34,764 bases of DNA from an uncultured Candidatus Melainabacteria bacterium (GTDB lineage: Bacteria; Cyanobacteriota; Vampirovibrionia; Gastranaerophilales; Gastranaerophilaceae). Numbering within the stretch: position 1 is the first letter of the stretch; each line of letters opens with the position of its first letter. A program made the translations under genes and the position numbers. The stretch spans positions 1 to 34,764 of the forward strand of contig CALBKW010000011.1 in assembly GCA_937895785.1 (NCBI GenBank), in the 5' to 3' direction. The notes under the pieces are model-generated. The model made no database searches. It saw only the letters and a program-made list of their open reading frames with translations, and was not told where the DNA came from. This document shows positions 8,463 to 16,146 of this stretch, one piece after another.

Positions 8463-9023
8463 ATGGATGATACAACAGAAATAGTTTTTAAAAGATTAGA
8501 AGAAACACAAAATGAATTTTGGAATGTCGCAAGAGAAACTGGCAACTTTTTGAATATGCTTGTGAAAATTTGCAATGCTAAGAACGCTTATGAAATTGGT
8601 ACTTCTAATGGATATTCTGGTATTTGGTTGGCGAAGGCTTTGAAAGAAACTGGCGGACATCTTACAACTATTGAGTTTTACGAAAAACGAAGAGTTTTAG
8701 CCGAAGAAAACTTCAAAACTTGTGGTGTAATTGATATTATTACAACAAAAGAAGGCTCTGCTATTGGTATTTTAGAAAGATTGCCAGAAGATGAAGTTAT
8801 CGACTTTGTGTTCATTGATGCGAATAAATCTCAATATATTGAATACTTCAATTTGTTAGATAAGCACTTGAAAAAAGGTGCGGTAATTTGTGCTGACAAC
8901 GTAACTTCTCATGCAGAAAAAGTAAAACCTTTCTTAGATGCAGTTAATGGTAATCCAAAATATCAAATGGAGGTTTTAGACTTGCCTGCAGGGCTTGCTG
9001 TTGCTAGAAAAAATGAAGATTAA
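8463..9023 (+). CDS. class I SAM-dependent O-methyltransferase (catechol-OMT-like)
   Basis: The 186-aa protein is close to the small family-3 O-methyltransferases. Motif I is AYEIGTSNGYSGIWLA (SAM-binding glycine loop, about residues 40-55). The acidic post-motif is LTTIEFYEKR, and DFVFIDANKSQYIEYF carries the metal/SAM-site Asp and the conserved Tyr region; CADNV follows. Relatives methylate catechol-type hydroxyls or caffeoyl-CoA, but the substrate cannot be predicted here. Its start is 2 nt after the propeller gene's stop and has little SD, which fits translation coupled to the upstream gene. Confidence 0.85.
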   Translation: MDDTTEIVFKRLEETQNEFWNVARETGNFLNMLVKICNAKNAYEIGTSNGYSGIWLAKALKETGGHLTTIEFYEKRRVLAEENFKTCGVIDIITTKEGSAIGILERLPEDEVIDFVFIDANKSQYIEYFNLLDKHLKKGAVICADNVTSHAEKVKPFLDAVNGNPKYQMEVLDLPAGLAVARKNED

Positions 9024-9058
9024 TACCGCACTTGTTGAGGTATCTACTATAGTAAGTT

Positions 9059-9080
9059 GGTCAGGCAATGCCTGACAAAA
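9059..9080. repeat. dispersed palindrome, copy 1
   Basis: GTCAGGCA-A-TGCCTGAC is a 17-nt palindrome (9060-9076) followed by an A-run. The 22-bp stretch here is identical to 20271-20292. It lies in the gap between the convergent methyltransferase gene and der. The preceding bases (GGTATCTACTATAGTA) resemble sequence near 19388-19404. Confidence 0.7.
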
Positions 9081-9107
9081 ATTAAAAACAATATAGCTCA
9101 TAGAATA

Positions 9108-9142
9108 AAGGCGGATTTGATTTAATCAAATCCGCCTTCTTT
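9108..9142. terminator. bidirectional terminator between the methyltransferase gene and der
   Basis: Thirteen-bp arms AAGGCGGATTTGA (9108-9120) and its complement (9126-9138) flank a TTTAA loop. A T-rich tail follows on the plus side. It lies between convergent genes. Confidence 0.88.
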
Positions 9143-9146
9143 TTAA

Positions 9147-10478
9147 TTATTTTCTTTTATCAGAACGTTCTCTAACTGAGATTCTAATTGGTGTTCCAAA
9201 AAATCCGAACGCTTCACGAAGTTTATTTTCAATATAACGTTTGTAGTGATCCTTCATCAAGTCCGCATTGTTGCCAAAAATAACAAATGTTGGTGGTTTA
9301 ACGTTAACTTGAGTTGTGTAAAGAATTTTCAAACGTTTATTCTTAACGCTTTGAGGTGGATTTAACAAGTACGCTTCGTTTACAACCTTATTCAATAAAC
9401 CTGTTGAAATACGTTTTGTGCATTGTTCGTAAACTTCCATTGATTTTTCAAAAATTTGGTTCAAGCGTTGTTTTGTAACAGCGCTGATGTAAATTTTTGG
9501 AGCGTAGCTTAAAAACGGGATTTCGTTTTCAAGTTTCTTTTCAAATTGACTAGTTGTATTTGCTTGTTTATTTTCAATTAAATCCCATTTATTAACTGCA
9601 ATGATTAAGCCTTTTCCAGCTTCTGTAATGATTGAAGCAATTTTCTTATCTTGGTCTGCAATTCCTTCTTTTGCATCTAATACAAGGATTGCAACATCAC
9701 AATCTTTGATTGAATTGATTGCTCTGTCAACGGCGAATTTTTCTACACCATAATCAACTTTAGCTTTTTTACGAATGCCAGCCGTGTCGATAATAGTAAA
9801 ATCTTGTTCTTTGTATGTAAATTTGCTATCAATACTATCTCTTGTCGTGCCAGAAACATCTGAAACGATAACACGTTCTTTGCCTAAAAGAGCGTTTACG
9901 ATTGAAGATTTACCAGCGTTTGGTCTTCCAACAATTGCAAGTTTAATGTCTGTTTCTTCTTCGATTTCGTCGTCAGCTTCAAAATCCTCTGTAACCAATT
10001 CTAATAAATCACCAACACCGCCAGAACCGTGAAGGGCAGAGATACCGATTGGGTCACCAAGTGCAAGCGAGTAAAATTCGCTTGTATAAAGAGCTTGAGC
10101 AGGGCTATCAACCTTGTTTACAGCTAAAAATACAGGTTTTTTAGTTTGACGTAATATGTTTGCAATTTCTTCATCAACAGGTGTAACGCCATCTTTGCCG
10201 TCAACGATAAAGATAATTTTTTCAGCTTCATCGCAAGCTATTTTTGCTTGGTCATAAATTGAAACCATGATTTCATCTTCGTCACTCGGAATAATTCCGC
10301 CTGTGTCTATAGCTGTGAACCATTTATTTTGCCATTCAACGTCAAAATAAATTCTATCACGAGTTACTCCTGGTAAATCGTCAACGATTGATTGTCTACG
10401 ACCTACAAGTCTATTTACGAACGTAGATTTGCCTACGTTTGGTCTTCCTACTATTGCAACTATTGGTTTTCTTTTCAT
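9147..10478 (-). CDS. der: ribosome assembly GTPase Der (EngA)
   Basis: Der is unique in having two tandem GTPase domains, and both are intact in this 443-aa protein. Domain 1 has GRPNVGKST (11-19), DTGG (58-61) and NKVD (121-124). Domain 2 has GRPNAGKSS (184-192), DTAG (231-234) and NKWD (296-299). A C-terminal KH-like domain ends in FFGTPIRISVRERSDKRK. It acts in 50S subunit maturation. The ATG at 10478 has no SD. A TGATACAAT extended -10 lies just 7 nt upstream, so the transcript is probably leaderless. It diverges from mazG across 43 bp. Confidence 0.97.
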   Translation of the reverse strand: MKRKPIVAIVGRPNVGKSTFVNRLVGRRQSIVDDLPGVTRDRIYFDVEWQNKWFTAIDTGGIIPSDEDEIMVSIYDQAKIACDEAEKIIFIVDGKDGVTPVDEEIANILRQTKKPVFLAVNKVDSPAQALYTSEFYSLALGDPIGISALHGSGGVGDLLELVTEDFEADDEIEEETDIKLAIVGRPNAGKSSIVNALLGKERVIVSDVSGTTRDSIDSKFTYKEQDFTIIDTAGIRKKAKVDYGVEKFAVDRAINSIKDCDVAILVLDAKEGIADQDKKIASIITEAGKGLIIAVNKWDLIENKQANTTSQFEKKLENEIPFLSYAPKIYISAVTKQRLNQIFEKSMEVYEQCTKRISTGLLNKVVNEAYLLNPPQSVKNKRLKILYTTQVNVKPPTFVIFGNNADLMKDHYKRYIENKLREAFGFFGTPIRISVRERSDKRK

Positions 10479-10485
10479 AGTTTTT

Positions 10486-10494
10486 ATTGTATCA
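10486..10494 (-). promoter_or_regulatory. extended -10 promoter for der, 7 nt before its ATG
   Basis: The minus strand reads TGA then TACAAT (hexamer at 10486-10491). With no SD between it and the ATG at 10478, the transcript probably starts on or next to the start codon. Confidence 0.5.
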
Positions 10495-10521
10495 TGGACA
10501 TAAATTTGTGGGGGATTTTTT

Positions 10522-11292
10522 ATGCAATATAAGAATTTGGAAGAATTAATTGAAGTTATAAGAACTTTACGTTCAGAAAATGGCTGTCCTTGGGATAGGG
10601 AACAAACTCATTCATCACTTAGACCTAATATGCTTGAAGAAGCGTACGAAGCAGTTGATGCAATTGATGAAAATGATTTACCTCATTTGAGAGAAGAATT
10701 GGGTGATGTTTTGTTGCAGGTGCTTTTACATTCGCAAATTGCAGATGAAGAAGGCGCTTTTGATATTGAAGATGTTGCAAAAGAACTAAAAGATAAATTA
10801 ATACACAGACACCCACATGTTTTTGGTAATACAAAGGTTAAAAATGCAGATGATGTTGTTGTAAATTGGGATAAATTAAAACAAGAGGAAAAGAAAGAAC
10901 GAACTTCTCAAATGGACGGAATTTCAAAATCTCAATCAGCACTGATGACTGCACAAAAGATTTCAAAACGAGCTGTTAAAGTGGGTTTTGAATGGGATAA
11001 AGTTGAAACTCTTTGGGATTGTGTAAACTCTGAATTAAGAGAGTTTAAAGAAGCAGTTGAAGAAGGCAATAAGACTCACATGGAAGATGAGATGGGTGAT
11101 ATTCTTTTTGCAGTCGTTAATTTGGCTCGTTGGCACAAATTAGATGCTGAGCAATGCTTGATTTCAGCAAATAGAAAATTTGAAAAACGTTTCAGAAAAA
11201 TGGAAGAATTGGCAACAAAACCTCTAACAGAATATTCTTTTGAGGAGTTTGACCAACTTTGGCGTAAGGCTAAAAAAGAAACACAAGAATAG
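10522..11292 (+). CDS. mazG: nucleoside triphosphate pyrophosphohydrolase MazG
   Basis: This 256-aa protein has both MazG domains. The first begins LRSENGCPWDREQTHSSL and has the metal-binding helices LEEAYEA (about 38-44) and REELGDVLLQ (about 57-66). The second has FKEAVEEG and EDEMGDILFAVVNLARW, the usual second E-x-x-E/E-x-x-D set. It hydrolyses NTPs or dNTPs to monophosphates and pyrophosphate, and in E. coli lowers ppGpp and removes damaged nucleotides. GGGGGA just upstream of the ATG gives a good ribosome site. It diverges from der. Confidence 0.95.
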   Translation: MQYKNLEELIEVIRTLRSENGCPWDREQTHSSLRPNMLEEAYEAVDAIDENDLPHLREELGDVLLQVLLHSQIADEEGAFDIEDVAKELKDKLIHRHPHVFGNTKVKNADDVVVNWDKLKQEEKKERTSQMDGISKSQSALMTAQKISKRAVKVGFEWDKVETLWDCVNSELREFKEAVEEGNKTHMEDEMGDILFAVVNLARWHKLDAEQCLISANRKFEKRFRKMEELATKPLTEYSFEEFDQLWRKAKKETQE

Positions 11293-11346
11293 CTTAAAAT
11301 GTCTAAATTTTTGATAAAATATTTATAAGATAATTTCTTCTTGCAC

Positions 11347-11375
11347 TTGAAAACCCTCAAAAAATACGTTATAAT
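11347..11375 (+). promoter_or_regulatory. sigma-70-type promoter for prepilin-like gene 1
   Basis: TTGAAA (11347-11352), a 17-nt spacer and a consensus TATAAT (11370-11375). The predicted start is near 11382, just upstream of GAGAGGAT, which serves as ribosome site for the ATG at 11397. It is one of the best promoter matches in the window. Confidence 0.75.
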
Positions 11376-11396
11376 TAGTAAAGAGAGGATAAGAAT

Positions 11397-12197
11397 ATGC
11401 TAAGAAGAATAAAAGAAACTTTTATATTTAAAGATTTAGATGTTTTGCAAAATAAAAAGTCAAACCTTCAATCATTAAACCTTCGCAACATCAGTAAATA
11501 TCTTGCGTTTACTTTAGCTGAAGTTCTTGTTGTAATTGGTATTATTGGTGTTGTATCAGCACTAACTATTCCGAATTTGCAAGAAGGAACAAACTCAAAA
11601 GAAGTTGTTACTAAGGTTACAAAGGCAAGGGCAACATTTGATGAAGCTTATGGTCGTGCAATTGCAACTTATGGTGATCCTTGTACTTGGGCATTAGACC
11701 AAACTACTGCGGCTGCACAGGAAGCAATTTGGCATGAGCGTATATTGGAAAATTTAAAAATAGACAAAGACTGTGGTCTTGTTGATAATACAAATACAGT
11801 TTGTTGGGATTTTAATAATATCGGAAAAACTCACCATAAAGCGAAACTTGCTGATGGTATATCTGTTGCAATGAAAGTAAATACAAGTGAAGTAACCCAA
11901 GGGTATGGTTGCAGAACTGCAGAAGTATTTGCAATGTTATTTGACATAGATGGTTCTCAAAAGGGTCGAAATTCAGTTTGTGATGATGTATATGCTTTTG
12001 TTTACTATGGAAATGGTAGCTATGTACCAGCATCATCATCTACAGGAAATTTATCAAATAGAGATGCTGGTGGTTGTGCAGCTTGGATATTAGATAAAGG
12101 CAATGCGGATTTCTTGAAAGCTTCAACTTATTCTACATATTGGAAATGCCCAAATGGTAAAGTTTTAGATTGGGCAAATAATACAACTTGTAACTAA
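11397..12197 (+). CDS. prepilin-like secreted protein (type IV pilin/pseudopilin N-terminus), copy 1
   Basis: The 266-aa protein has a long basic leader of 37 residues, then FTLAEVLVVIGIIGVVSALT, a class III prepilin stem. The conserved +5 Glu is Glu42, and processing would fall between Ala37 and Phe38; the usual -1 residue is Gly. After the stem comes a Cys-rich globular domain, with motifs GDPCTWAL, KDCG, GYGCRT and GGCAAW. It ends WKCPNGKVLDWANNTTCN. The closing KCPNG-x-VL...C pattern is shared with the protein at 19377-20135. It probably becomes a minor pilin, a type II secretion pseudopilin or a surface filament subunit. No pilus assembly genes are nearby. A good promoter and SD support the start. 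Function beyond the N-terminus is unknown. Confidence 0.85.
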   Translation: MLRRIKETFIFKDLDVLQNKKSNLQSLNLRNISKYLAFTLAEVLVVIGIIGVVSALTIPNLQEGTNSKEVVTKVTKARATFDEAYGRAIATYGDPCTWALDQTTAAAQEAIWHERILENLKIDKDCGLVDNTNTVCWDFNNIGKTHHKAKLADGISVAMKVNTSEVTQGYGCRTAEVFAMLFDIDGSQKGRNSVCDDVYAFVYYGNGSYVPASSSTGNLSNRDAGGCAAWILDKGNADFLKASTYSTYWKCPNGKVLDWANNTTCN

Positions 12198-12215
12198 GTG
12201 TTTTATATAATTTAT

Positions 12216-12247
12216 GCAAATGGCGGAGATTATACTCCGCCATTTGC
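12216..12247. terminator. hairpin between prepilin 1 and the DUF262-like gene
   Basis: Thirteen-bp arms GCAAATGGCGGAG (12216-12228) and its complement (12235-12247) flank a 6-nt loop between convergent genes. Neither side has a good T-run, so it may work as a weak terminator or as a 3'-end stabiliser. Confidence 0.6.
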
Positions 12248-12257
12248 ACTTCATGTT

Positions 12258-13376
12258 CTAATTAATTCTTTGATTTATCTCGTGGCTTAGGTTTGCAAAA
12301 CTTACTGAACTAGTAAAATTGCCACTGCGCTGTTCATTGATAAACGCAATAACTGTATTTAACAGTTGGATGAAGGTTTCTTCTGTAAGTCGTCCGTCTT
12401 CAACATCATCAAGAACCTCCAACAAGTATGGATAAGTTTCTTGCATATCGCCTTCATTTATCGTTGTAACAAGTGTTTTAATCTCTTCGTTTGCAAAATC
12501 AGCTTGAATTATTTTAATATAATATTTTGCAAATTTTTCAATATGGTTAAAGAAATCTTTTATTTCCATATTTGGTGCTAAACGTTTATAATAACGTTTA
12601 AAACTCATATATAGTTCGTTTCCTTTTGGAATAATACCGTTTCTTTGGATTGTTAAAAAATCTCTCATGAAATATTTGAAGTAGTCTTTTAAATCAGCAT
12701 TTTTGTATAAATCTAAAATATTATACCAAGCTTTTAAACCATCTTTAGAATTTTCTTTGATAAAATCAGTTATCAATAAAAGCTCTTCAATATTTTGATT
12801 GTTGCAATTCAAATATTGATAAATGTCACGGTTTTCTATATCTGATTCTTCATAAATGCAAGCGAGAATGTTAATTTTTTTGATTTCATTGAACAATTTT
12901 ACGGCTGAAATATTGTTCATTTTTATTTTTGCCCAATATTCATGAAGTTGAATAAACATTGGGTGTTGTTTTTCTTCATCTGTCATTCGCTCATATTTAA
13001 CAAGTTTTTCATAAATAATTTTTTCATAACCGTGTAAATGTATTTTTGTATGTTTTCCGAAAAACAAATATCTTTTTTTAATAAGCTCAATGGCATGTTC
13101 ATTCTTTTCGTTTGTAAGTTTATAGCATTCACAAAGTGCATGAAGTAACAAACTGAATTGAATGATACGTTTCATACCATCAACTACAAGATACGAACGG
13201 CTTGATGTTTTTTGTAAAAACATTATGCCATTAACAATTGGTTCACCTAATTCAGAGTTTTCTAAAATATTTTCTAACAAATCCGCAGGAGCTTGAAATT
13301 CTCCTGAGTAGTCAGTTGAATAAAGCACCTGCGATTTATTTAAAATATCTAATAAATTTAAAGTTTTTATTTCCAT
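12258..13376 (-). CDS. DUF262-like protein (diverged ParB/GmrSD N-terminal-type domain)
   Basis: The 372-aa protein resembles the DUF262 family, the N-terminal half of GmrSD-type modification-dependent restriction proteins. The evidence is SYLVVDGMKRIIQFSLLLHA (about residues 61-80), parallel to the family's DGQQR-x-x-T core, with Asp66, Gly67 and Arg70 kept. A C-terminal helical part, TYPYLLEVLDDVEDGRLTEE, resembles the end of that domain. The usual Q-R-x-Y-x-W segment near the N-terminus is not recognisable, and no HNH (DUF1524) nuclease domain follows. It may therefore bind or hydrolyse nucleotides, or be a regulatory relative, rather than a complete restriction enzyme. It follows the winged-helix gene by 10 nt, so the two are probably one operon. 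Family call is tentative; function unknown. Confidence 0.6.
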   Translation of the reverse strand: MEIKTLNLLDILNKSQVLYSTDYSGEFQAPADLLENILENSELGEPIVNGIMFLQKTSSRSYLVVDGMKRIIQFSLLLHALCECYKLTNEKNEHAIELIKKRYLFFGKHTKIHLHGYEKIIYEKLVKYERMTDEEKQHPMFIQLHEYWAKIKMNNISAVKLFNEIKKINILACIYEESDIENRDIYQYLNCNNQNIEELLLITDFIKENSKDGLKAWYNILDLYKNADLKDYFKYFMRDFLTIQRNGIIPKGNELYMSFKRYYKRLAPNMEIKDFFNHIEKFAKYYIKIIQADFANEEIKTLVTTINEGDMQETYPYLLEVLDDVEDGRLTEETFIQLLNTVIAFINEQRSGNFTSSVSFANLSHEINQRIN

Positions 13377-13386
13377 TTTATCTTAA

Positions 13387-13983
13387 TTAAACTGATAACA
13401 TGAAACCGCCAGCTTCAGCATTTTTCAAGTTTTCGCCGTCGATTTTAGCTCTTAAATTTTTAATGTATTTGTATACATAATCTCTTGGCAAGCTTAATAA
13501 GTTAGCAAGGTCTTTTGCGTATACAATTTGGTTTTTATTTTTTAAGAAATAGTCAAATACTAATTGTTCTCTATCTGTCAAAGCTTTTTTGAAAACGATT
13601 TGAACTTCATCTTTCAAAGATGCTGGAGCAGATTCTTTGATGATAGGTTGTTGTTTTTTGATTTCTTTTTCTACTTTTTGAGCTTTAACTTCAACAGCTT
13701 TAGGAGCAGCTTTAGGTTGAACTTTTTGAGTAGAAACGATTTGACGTTCTTTTTCTACAGCTTTTTCAGCGATAGAATTAATTTTTTCTGTACGAATTGA
13801 AGATGACATTTCTGTTGATGAAGATGTATAAGGTTTGCCTTTTAACACGATGTCAACTAAGTCATTTGTGTGTTTAGCTTCTTCAATTTGTTTTCCTAAT
13901 CTAGCTGCAAATTCTTCTAAAGTGATTTTTTCTAATGAACTTCTCCATTGTTTAATTTCTTCTTTAGTCAAGTATTCTGACAT
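13387..13983 (-). CDS. winged-helix DNA-binding protein with long charged linker
   Basis: The 198-aa protein has three parts. The N-terminal 50 residues are helical (LTKEEIKQWRSSLEKITLEE). A Lys/Ala/Val/Gln-rich linker runs from about 52 to 130. The C-terminal part (about 134-198) looks like a winged helix: LTDREQLVFDYFLKNKNQIV, KDLANLLSLPRDYVYKYIKN, then LRAKIDG and a closing GGFMLSV strand. The order resembles the output domain of OmpR-type regulators (LR-x-KI, then G-G/Y at the wing), but there is no receiver domain. It is cotranscribed with the DUF262-like gene and diverges from the histidine kinase at 14189. AGGAGA sits at a good distance before the ATG. It may regulate this locus. The specific family is not recognised. 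Confidence 0.68.
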   Translation of the reverse strand: MSEYLTKEEIKQWRSSLEKITLEEFAARLGKQIEEAKHTNDLVDIVLKGKPYTSSSTEMSSSIRTEKINSIAEKAVEKERQIVSTQKVQPKAAPKAVEVKAQKVEKEIKKQQPIIKESAPASLKDEVQIVFKKALTDREQLVFDYFLKNKNQIVYAKDLANLLSLPRDYVYKYIKNLRAKIDGENLKNAEAGGFMLSV

Positions 13984-14153
13984 TTAATATATCTCCTAGT
14001 GTAATTTGTGAACGGTTGAGTTTATCCCTCTGTATTATTAATCTATCACAAAAAACTAACGTCGAAACAAAATATTTCATAACGTAAACTTTTGTTTGCA
14101 TTAATTTACAAACTATTGATAATTCTAAAAAATCGTCATGGTGGCTTAACATT

Positions 14154-14182
14154 TTTACTTTTTTCTTAGACATGTATATAAT
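14154..14182 (+). promoter_or_regulatory. promoter of the histidine kinase gene, 6 nt before its ATG
   Basis: TATAAT at 14177-14182 lies 17 nt after a weak -35 (TTTACT, 14154-14159). The hexamer ends 6 nt before the only plausible ATG (14189), and no SD exists, so a leaderless transcript is predicted. Confidence 0.5.
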
Positions 14183-14191
14183 ATATACATG
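14171..14191. repeat. 21-bp palindrome over the -10 and start codon of the kinase gene
   Basis: Ten-bp arms CATGTATATA (14171-14180) and TATATACATG (14182-14191) flank one central base. The palindrome covers the -10 hexamer and the start ATG. This is where a dimeric repressor would block both transcription and the start site. The divergent winged-helix protein is a candidate binder, but that is inference. Confidence 0.55.
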
Positions 14192-15835
14192 GAGAAATTT
14201 AGCTTTTTCAACAAATTTAAAGATGCTGTAATTGTTGCAAATCAAAATAAAGAAGTGGTTTACACAAATAGAGCCTTCAAAAGATATTTCTGGGATTATA
14301 ACGATTTTAAACGTTTTTCTCACAAACTAAGCTACGATTTTTATCCATTTGATGCAGAAGATATGCAATCATTTTTACCAATGCATTACCTTTTTCAGTC
14401 AAAAGAAGATTTTGATGCATTTGTAAATTATCAAGATTCAAAGGGTGAATTTTCGTTTTATAATCTGTCTGCCTATAAGCGAGGAATTTACACAATTATG
14501 ATTTTTTCTGATGTAAGTGCTGAAGTTGAATTAGAACGAATTAAAGCAGAAAAAGATAACCTTGTAAACGAATGTAGCTCAGCTCTCAAAGAGGTTGATA
14601 GACTTAGAAAAATGGCACAATCAACCCAAGCGCAAGCGGTTAAAATGACTTTAATCAACAAAATTTCTAACATTATTAGAGAATCAATAGACTCAGATAA
14701 AATTTTAAATTCTGCACTTAAAGAATTGGCTACAATGTTTGGCGCTTATCGTGCTTATTACGCTAAAAATGATAAAGAAAAAGAACTTTTTGTAATTGAG
14801 CAGACTTATGGTAAAAACAAAAAAGAGTTTATCGGAAAAAATATAACTTTTGGTGATAAAATTTTTCACGAACTTTCAGCTAAAAAGACTGTTTCTTCAA
14901 TGACTTTGAAGGAATTTAACGAAGCTGAAATGTTTGACGTTCCGACTATGCGTGTAATCTTGCCAATTTATCATGTGAATGATTTGCTCGGTGTTATTGT
15001 TCTTGTAAGCTATCAAAAACGAGATATGGTGGAAGAAATTGATGTCCTAGAAAGTGTTTCTGCACAACTAGGTAATGCCGTTGCTCAAGCAAAACTTTAT
15101 GAAGACAATGTTAGAACCCTTACAGAATTACGTGATACTCAATTGCAACTTATAAATTCTGAAAAAATGGCATCTTTAGGTCAATTGGTGGCAGGTATTG
15201 CTCATGAAATTAATACACCGTTTGCATCAATCAAGTCAAATAATGCAATTATGAAAAAACTAATTCAAAAGCTTGATGATATAGATGTTAAAGAAATGTT
15301 TGAAGAGATAAATGAGGTTGATAATGTCGCTGTTGCACGTGTTCACGACCTTGTAACCTCTTTGAAAAAATTTGTTCGCCTTGATGAGGCAGAGCTTCAA
15401 GAGGCTGATATCAACAAAGAGCTAGATTTAACATTAACTCTAATTCGTCACGAAACAAAGAATAAGGCTGAAATTATCAAACATTACGGTGAATTGCCAA
15501 TGATAAAATGCTATCCAAATATGTTGAACCAAGTGTTTATGAATATTTTGGTTAATGCTTGTCATGCAATTGAAAAATATGGCAAAATTGAAATATCAAC
15601 GGCAGTTGAAAATAATGAATTGATTGTAAAAATTAAGGATTCTGGCAAAGGAATAAAACCAGAAAATTTAGATAAAATTTTTAATGCTGGTTACACAACA
15701 AAAAGTGCTGGAGTTGGTACAGGATTGGGTTTAGCAATTTCGTCAAAAATTATAGACAAGCATCATGGCAAAATCCATGTGACGAGTGAGTTTGGACATG
15801 GTAGCGAGTTTACAATCTCTATACCAATTGCTTAA
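14189..15835 (+). CDS. soluble PAS-GAF sensor histidine kinase
   Basis: The 548-aa protein has no membrane segment. In order there are a PAS-like domain (about 1-105, starting FNKFKDAVIVANQNKEVVYT), a coiled coil (about 108-150) and a GAF domain (about 160-305). The HisKA-like dimerisation helix contains MASLGQLVAGIAHEINTPFA, with phospho-acceptor His339. The HATPase domain shows the N box (NQVFMNILVNACHAIE), G1 (DSGKGI) and G2 (GVGTGLGLAIS). It should sense an intracellular signal, autophosphorylate and pass phosphate to a response regulator, but none is encoded nearby. The PAS domain begins within the first residues, so 14189 must be the start although it lacks an SD. No strong terminator follows. 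Confidence 0.93.
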   Translation: MEKFSFFNKFKDAVIVANQNKEVVYTNRAFKRYFWDYNDFKRFSHKLSYDFYPFDAEDMQSFLPMHYLFQSKEDFDAFVNYQDSKGEFSFYNLSAYKRGIYTIMIFSDVSAEVELERIKAEKDNLVNECSSALKEVDRLRKMAQSTQAQAVKMTLINKISNIIRESIDSDKILNSALKELATMFGAYRAYYAKNDKEKELFVIEQTYGKNKKEFIGKNITFGDKIFHELSAKKTVSSMTLKEFNEAEMFDVPTMRVILPIYHVNDLLGVIVLVSYQKRDMVEEIDVLESVSAQLGNAVAQAKLYEDNVRTLTELRDTQLQLINSEKMASLGQLVAGIAHEINTPFASIKSNNAIMKKLIQKLDDIDVKEMFEEINEVDNVAVARVHDLVTSLKKFVRLDEAELQEADINKELDLTLTLIRHETKNKAEIIKHYGELPMIKCYPNMLNQVFMNILVNACHAIEKYGKIEISTAVENNELIVKIKDSGKGIKPENLDKIFNAGYTTKSAGVGTGLGLAISSKIIDKHHGKIHVTSEFGHGSEFTISIPIA

Positions 15836-16146
15836 CAATTGTTTACATGATATTTCCCATAAATATTAAATGTGTAAGTTTTTAAATAAACAATTACTAC
15901 AAATGTATGAAAAATTGTTTCAAATACAAGACAAAACTCAAAAAAAATGTTACTATAAAAATATAAAGTGTTAGGTTTACCCTTGCAAGATATGTGTAAG
16001 TGAAAAAGCAAGCCCAGCATGCAATACACATGTTTATAGTTCTCTTAACAATAGTTAACAAATGCAAAATAAAAGGCAATTTTTTATAGAAAAATAACTT
16101 TAACATAATATCGGTACATTATTATATACGTCGGAGGCAATTTTTA
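15836..16146. other. 311-bp AT-rich gap between the kinase and HEAT-repeat genes
   Basis: I see no gene here. A weak hairpin (CAATTG arms, 15825-15841) overlaps the kinase stop. A possible 7-bp stem (ATGTGTA/TACACAT) lies in the middle, near 15990-16031. A doubled TTAACAA motif follows it. A plausible promoter for the HEAT gene is TTTAAC (16099-16104), 17 nt, then TTATAT (16122-16127), just before the GGAGG ribosome site at 16133-16137. Confidence 0.5.

Noticed and set aside
15836..16146. Possible small RNA in the 311-bp gap
   Set aside because: Only weak stems and A/T-rich sequence are seen; no promoter-plus-terminator pair that would define an RNA gene.
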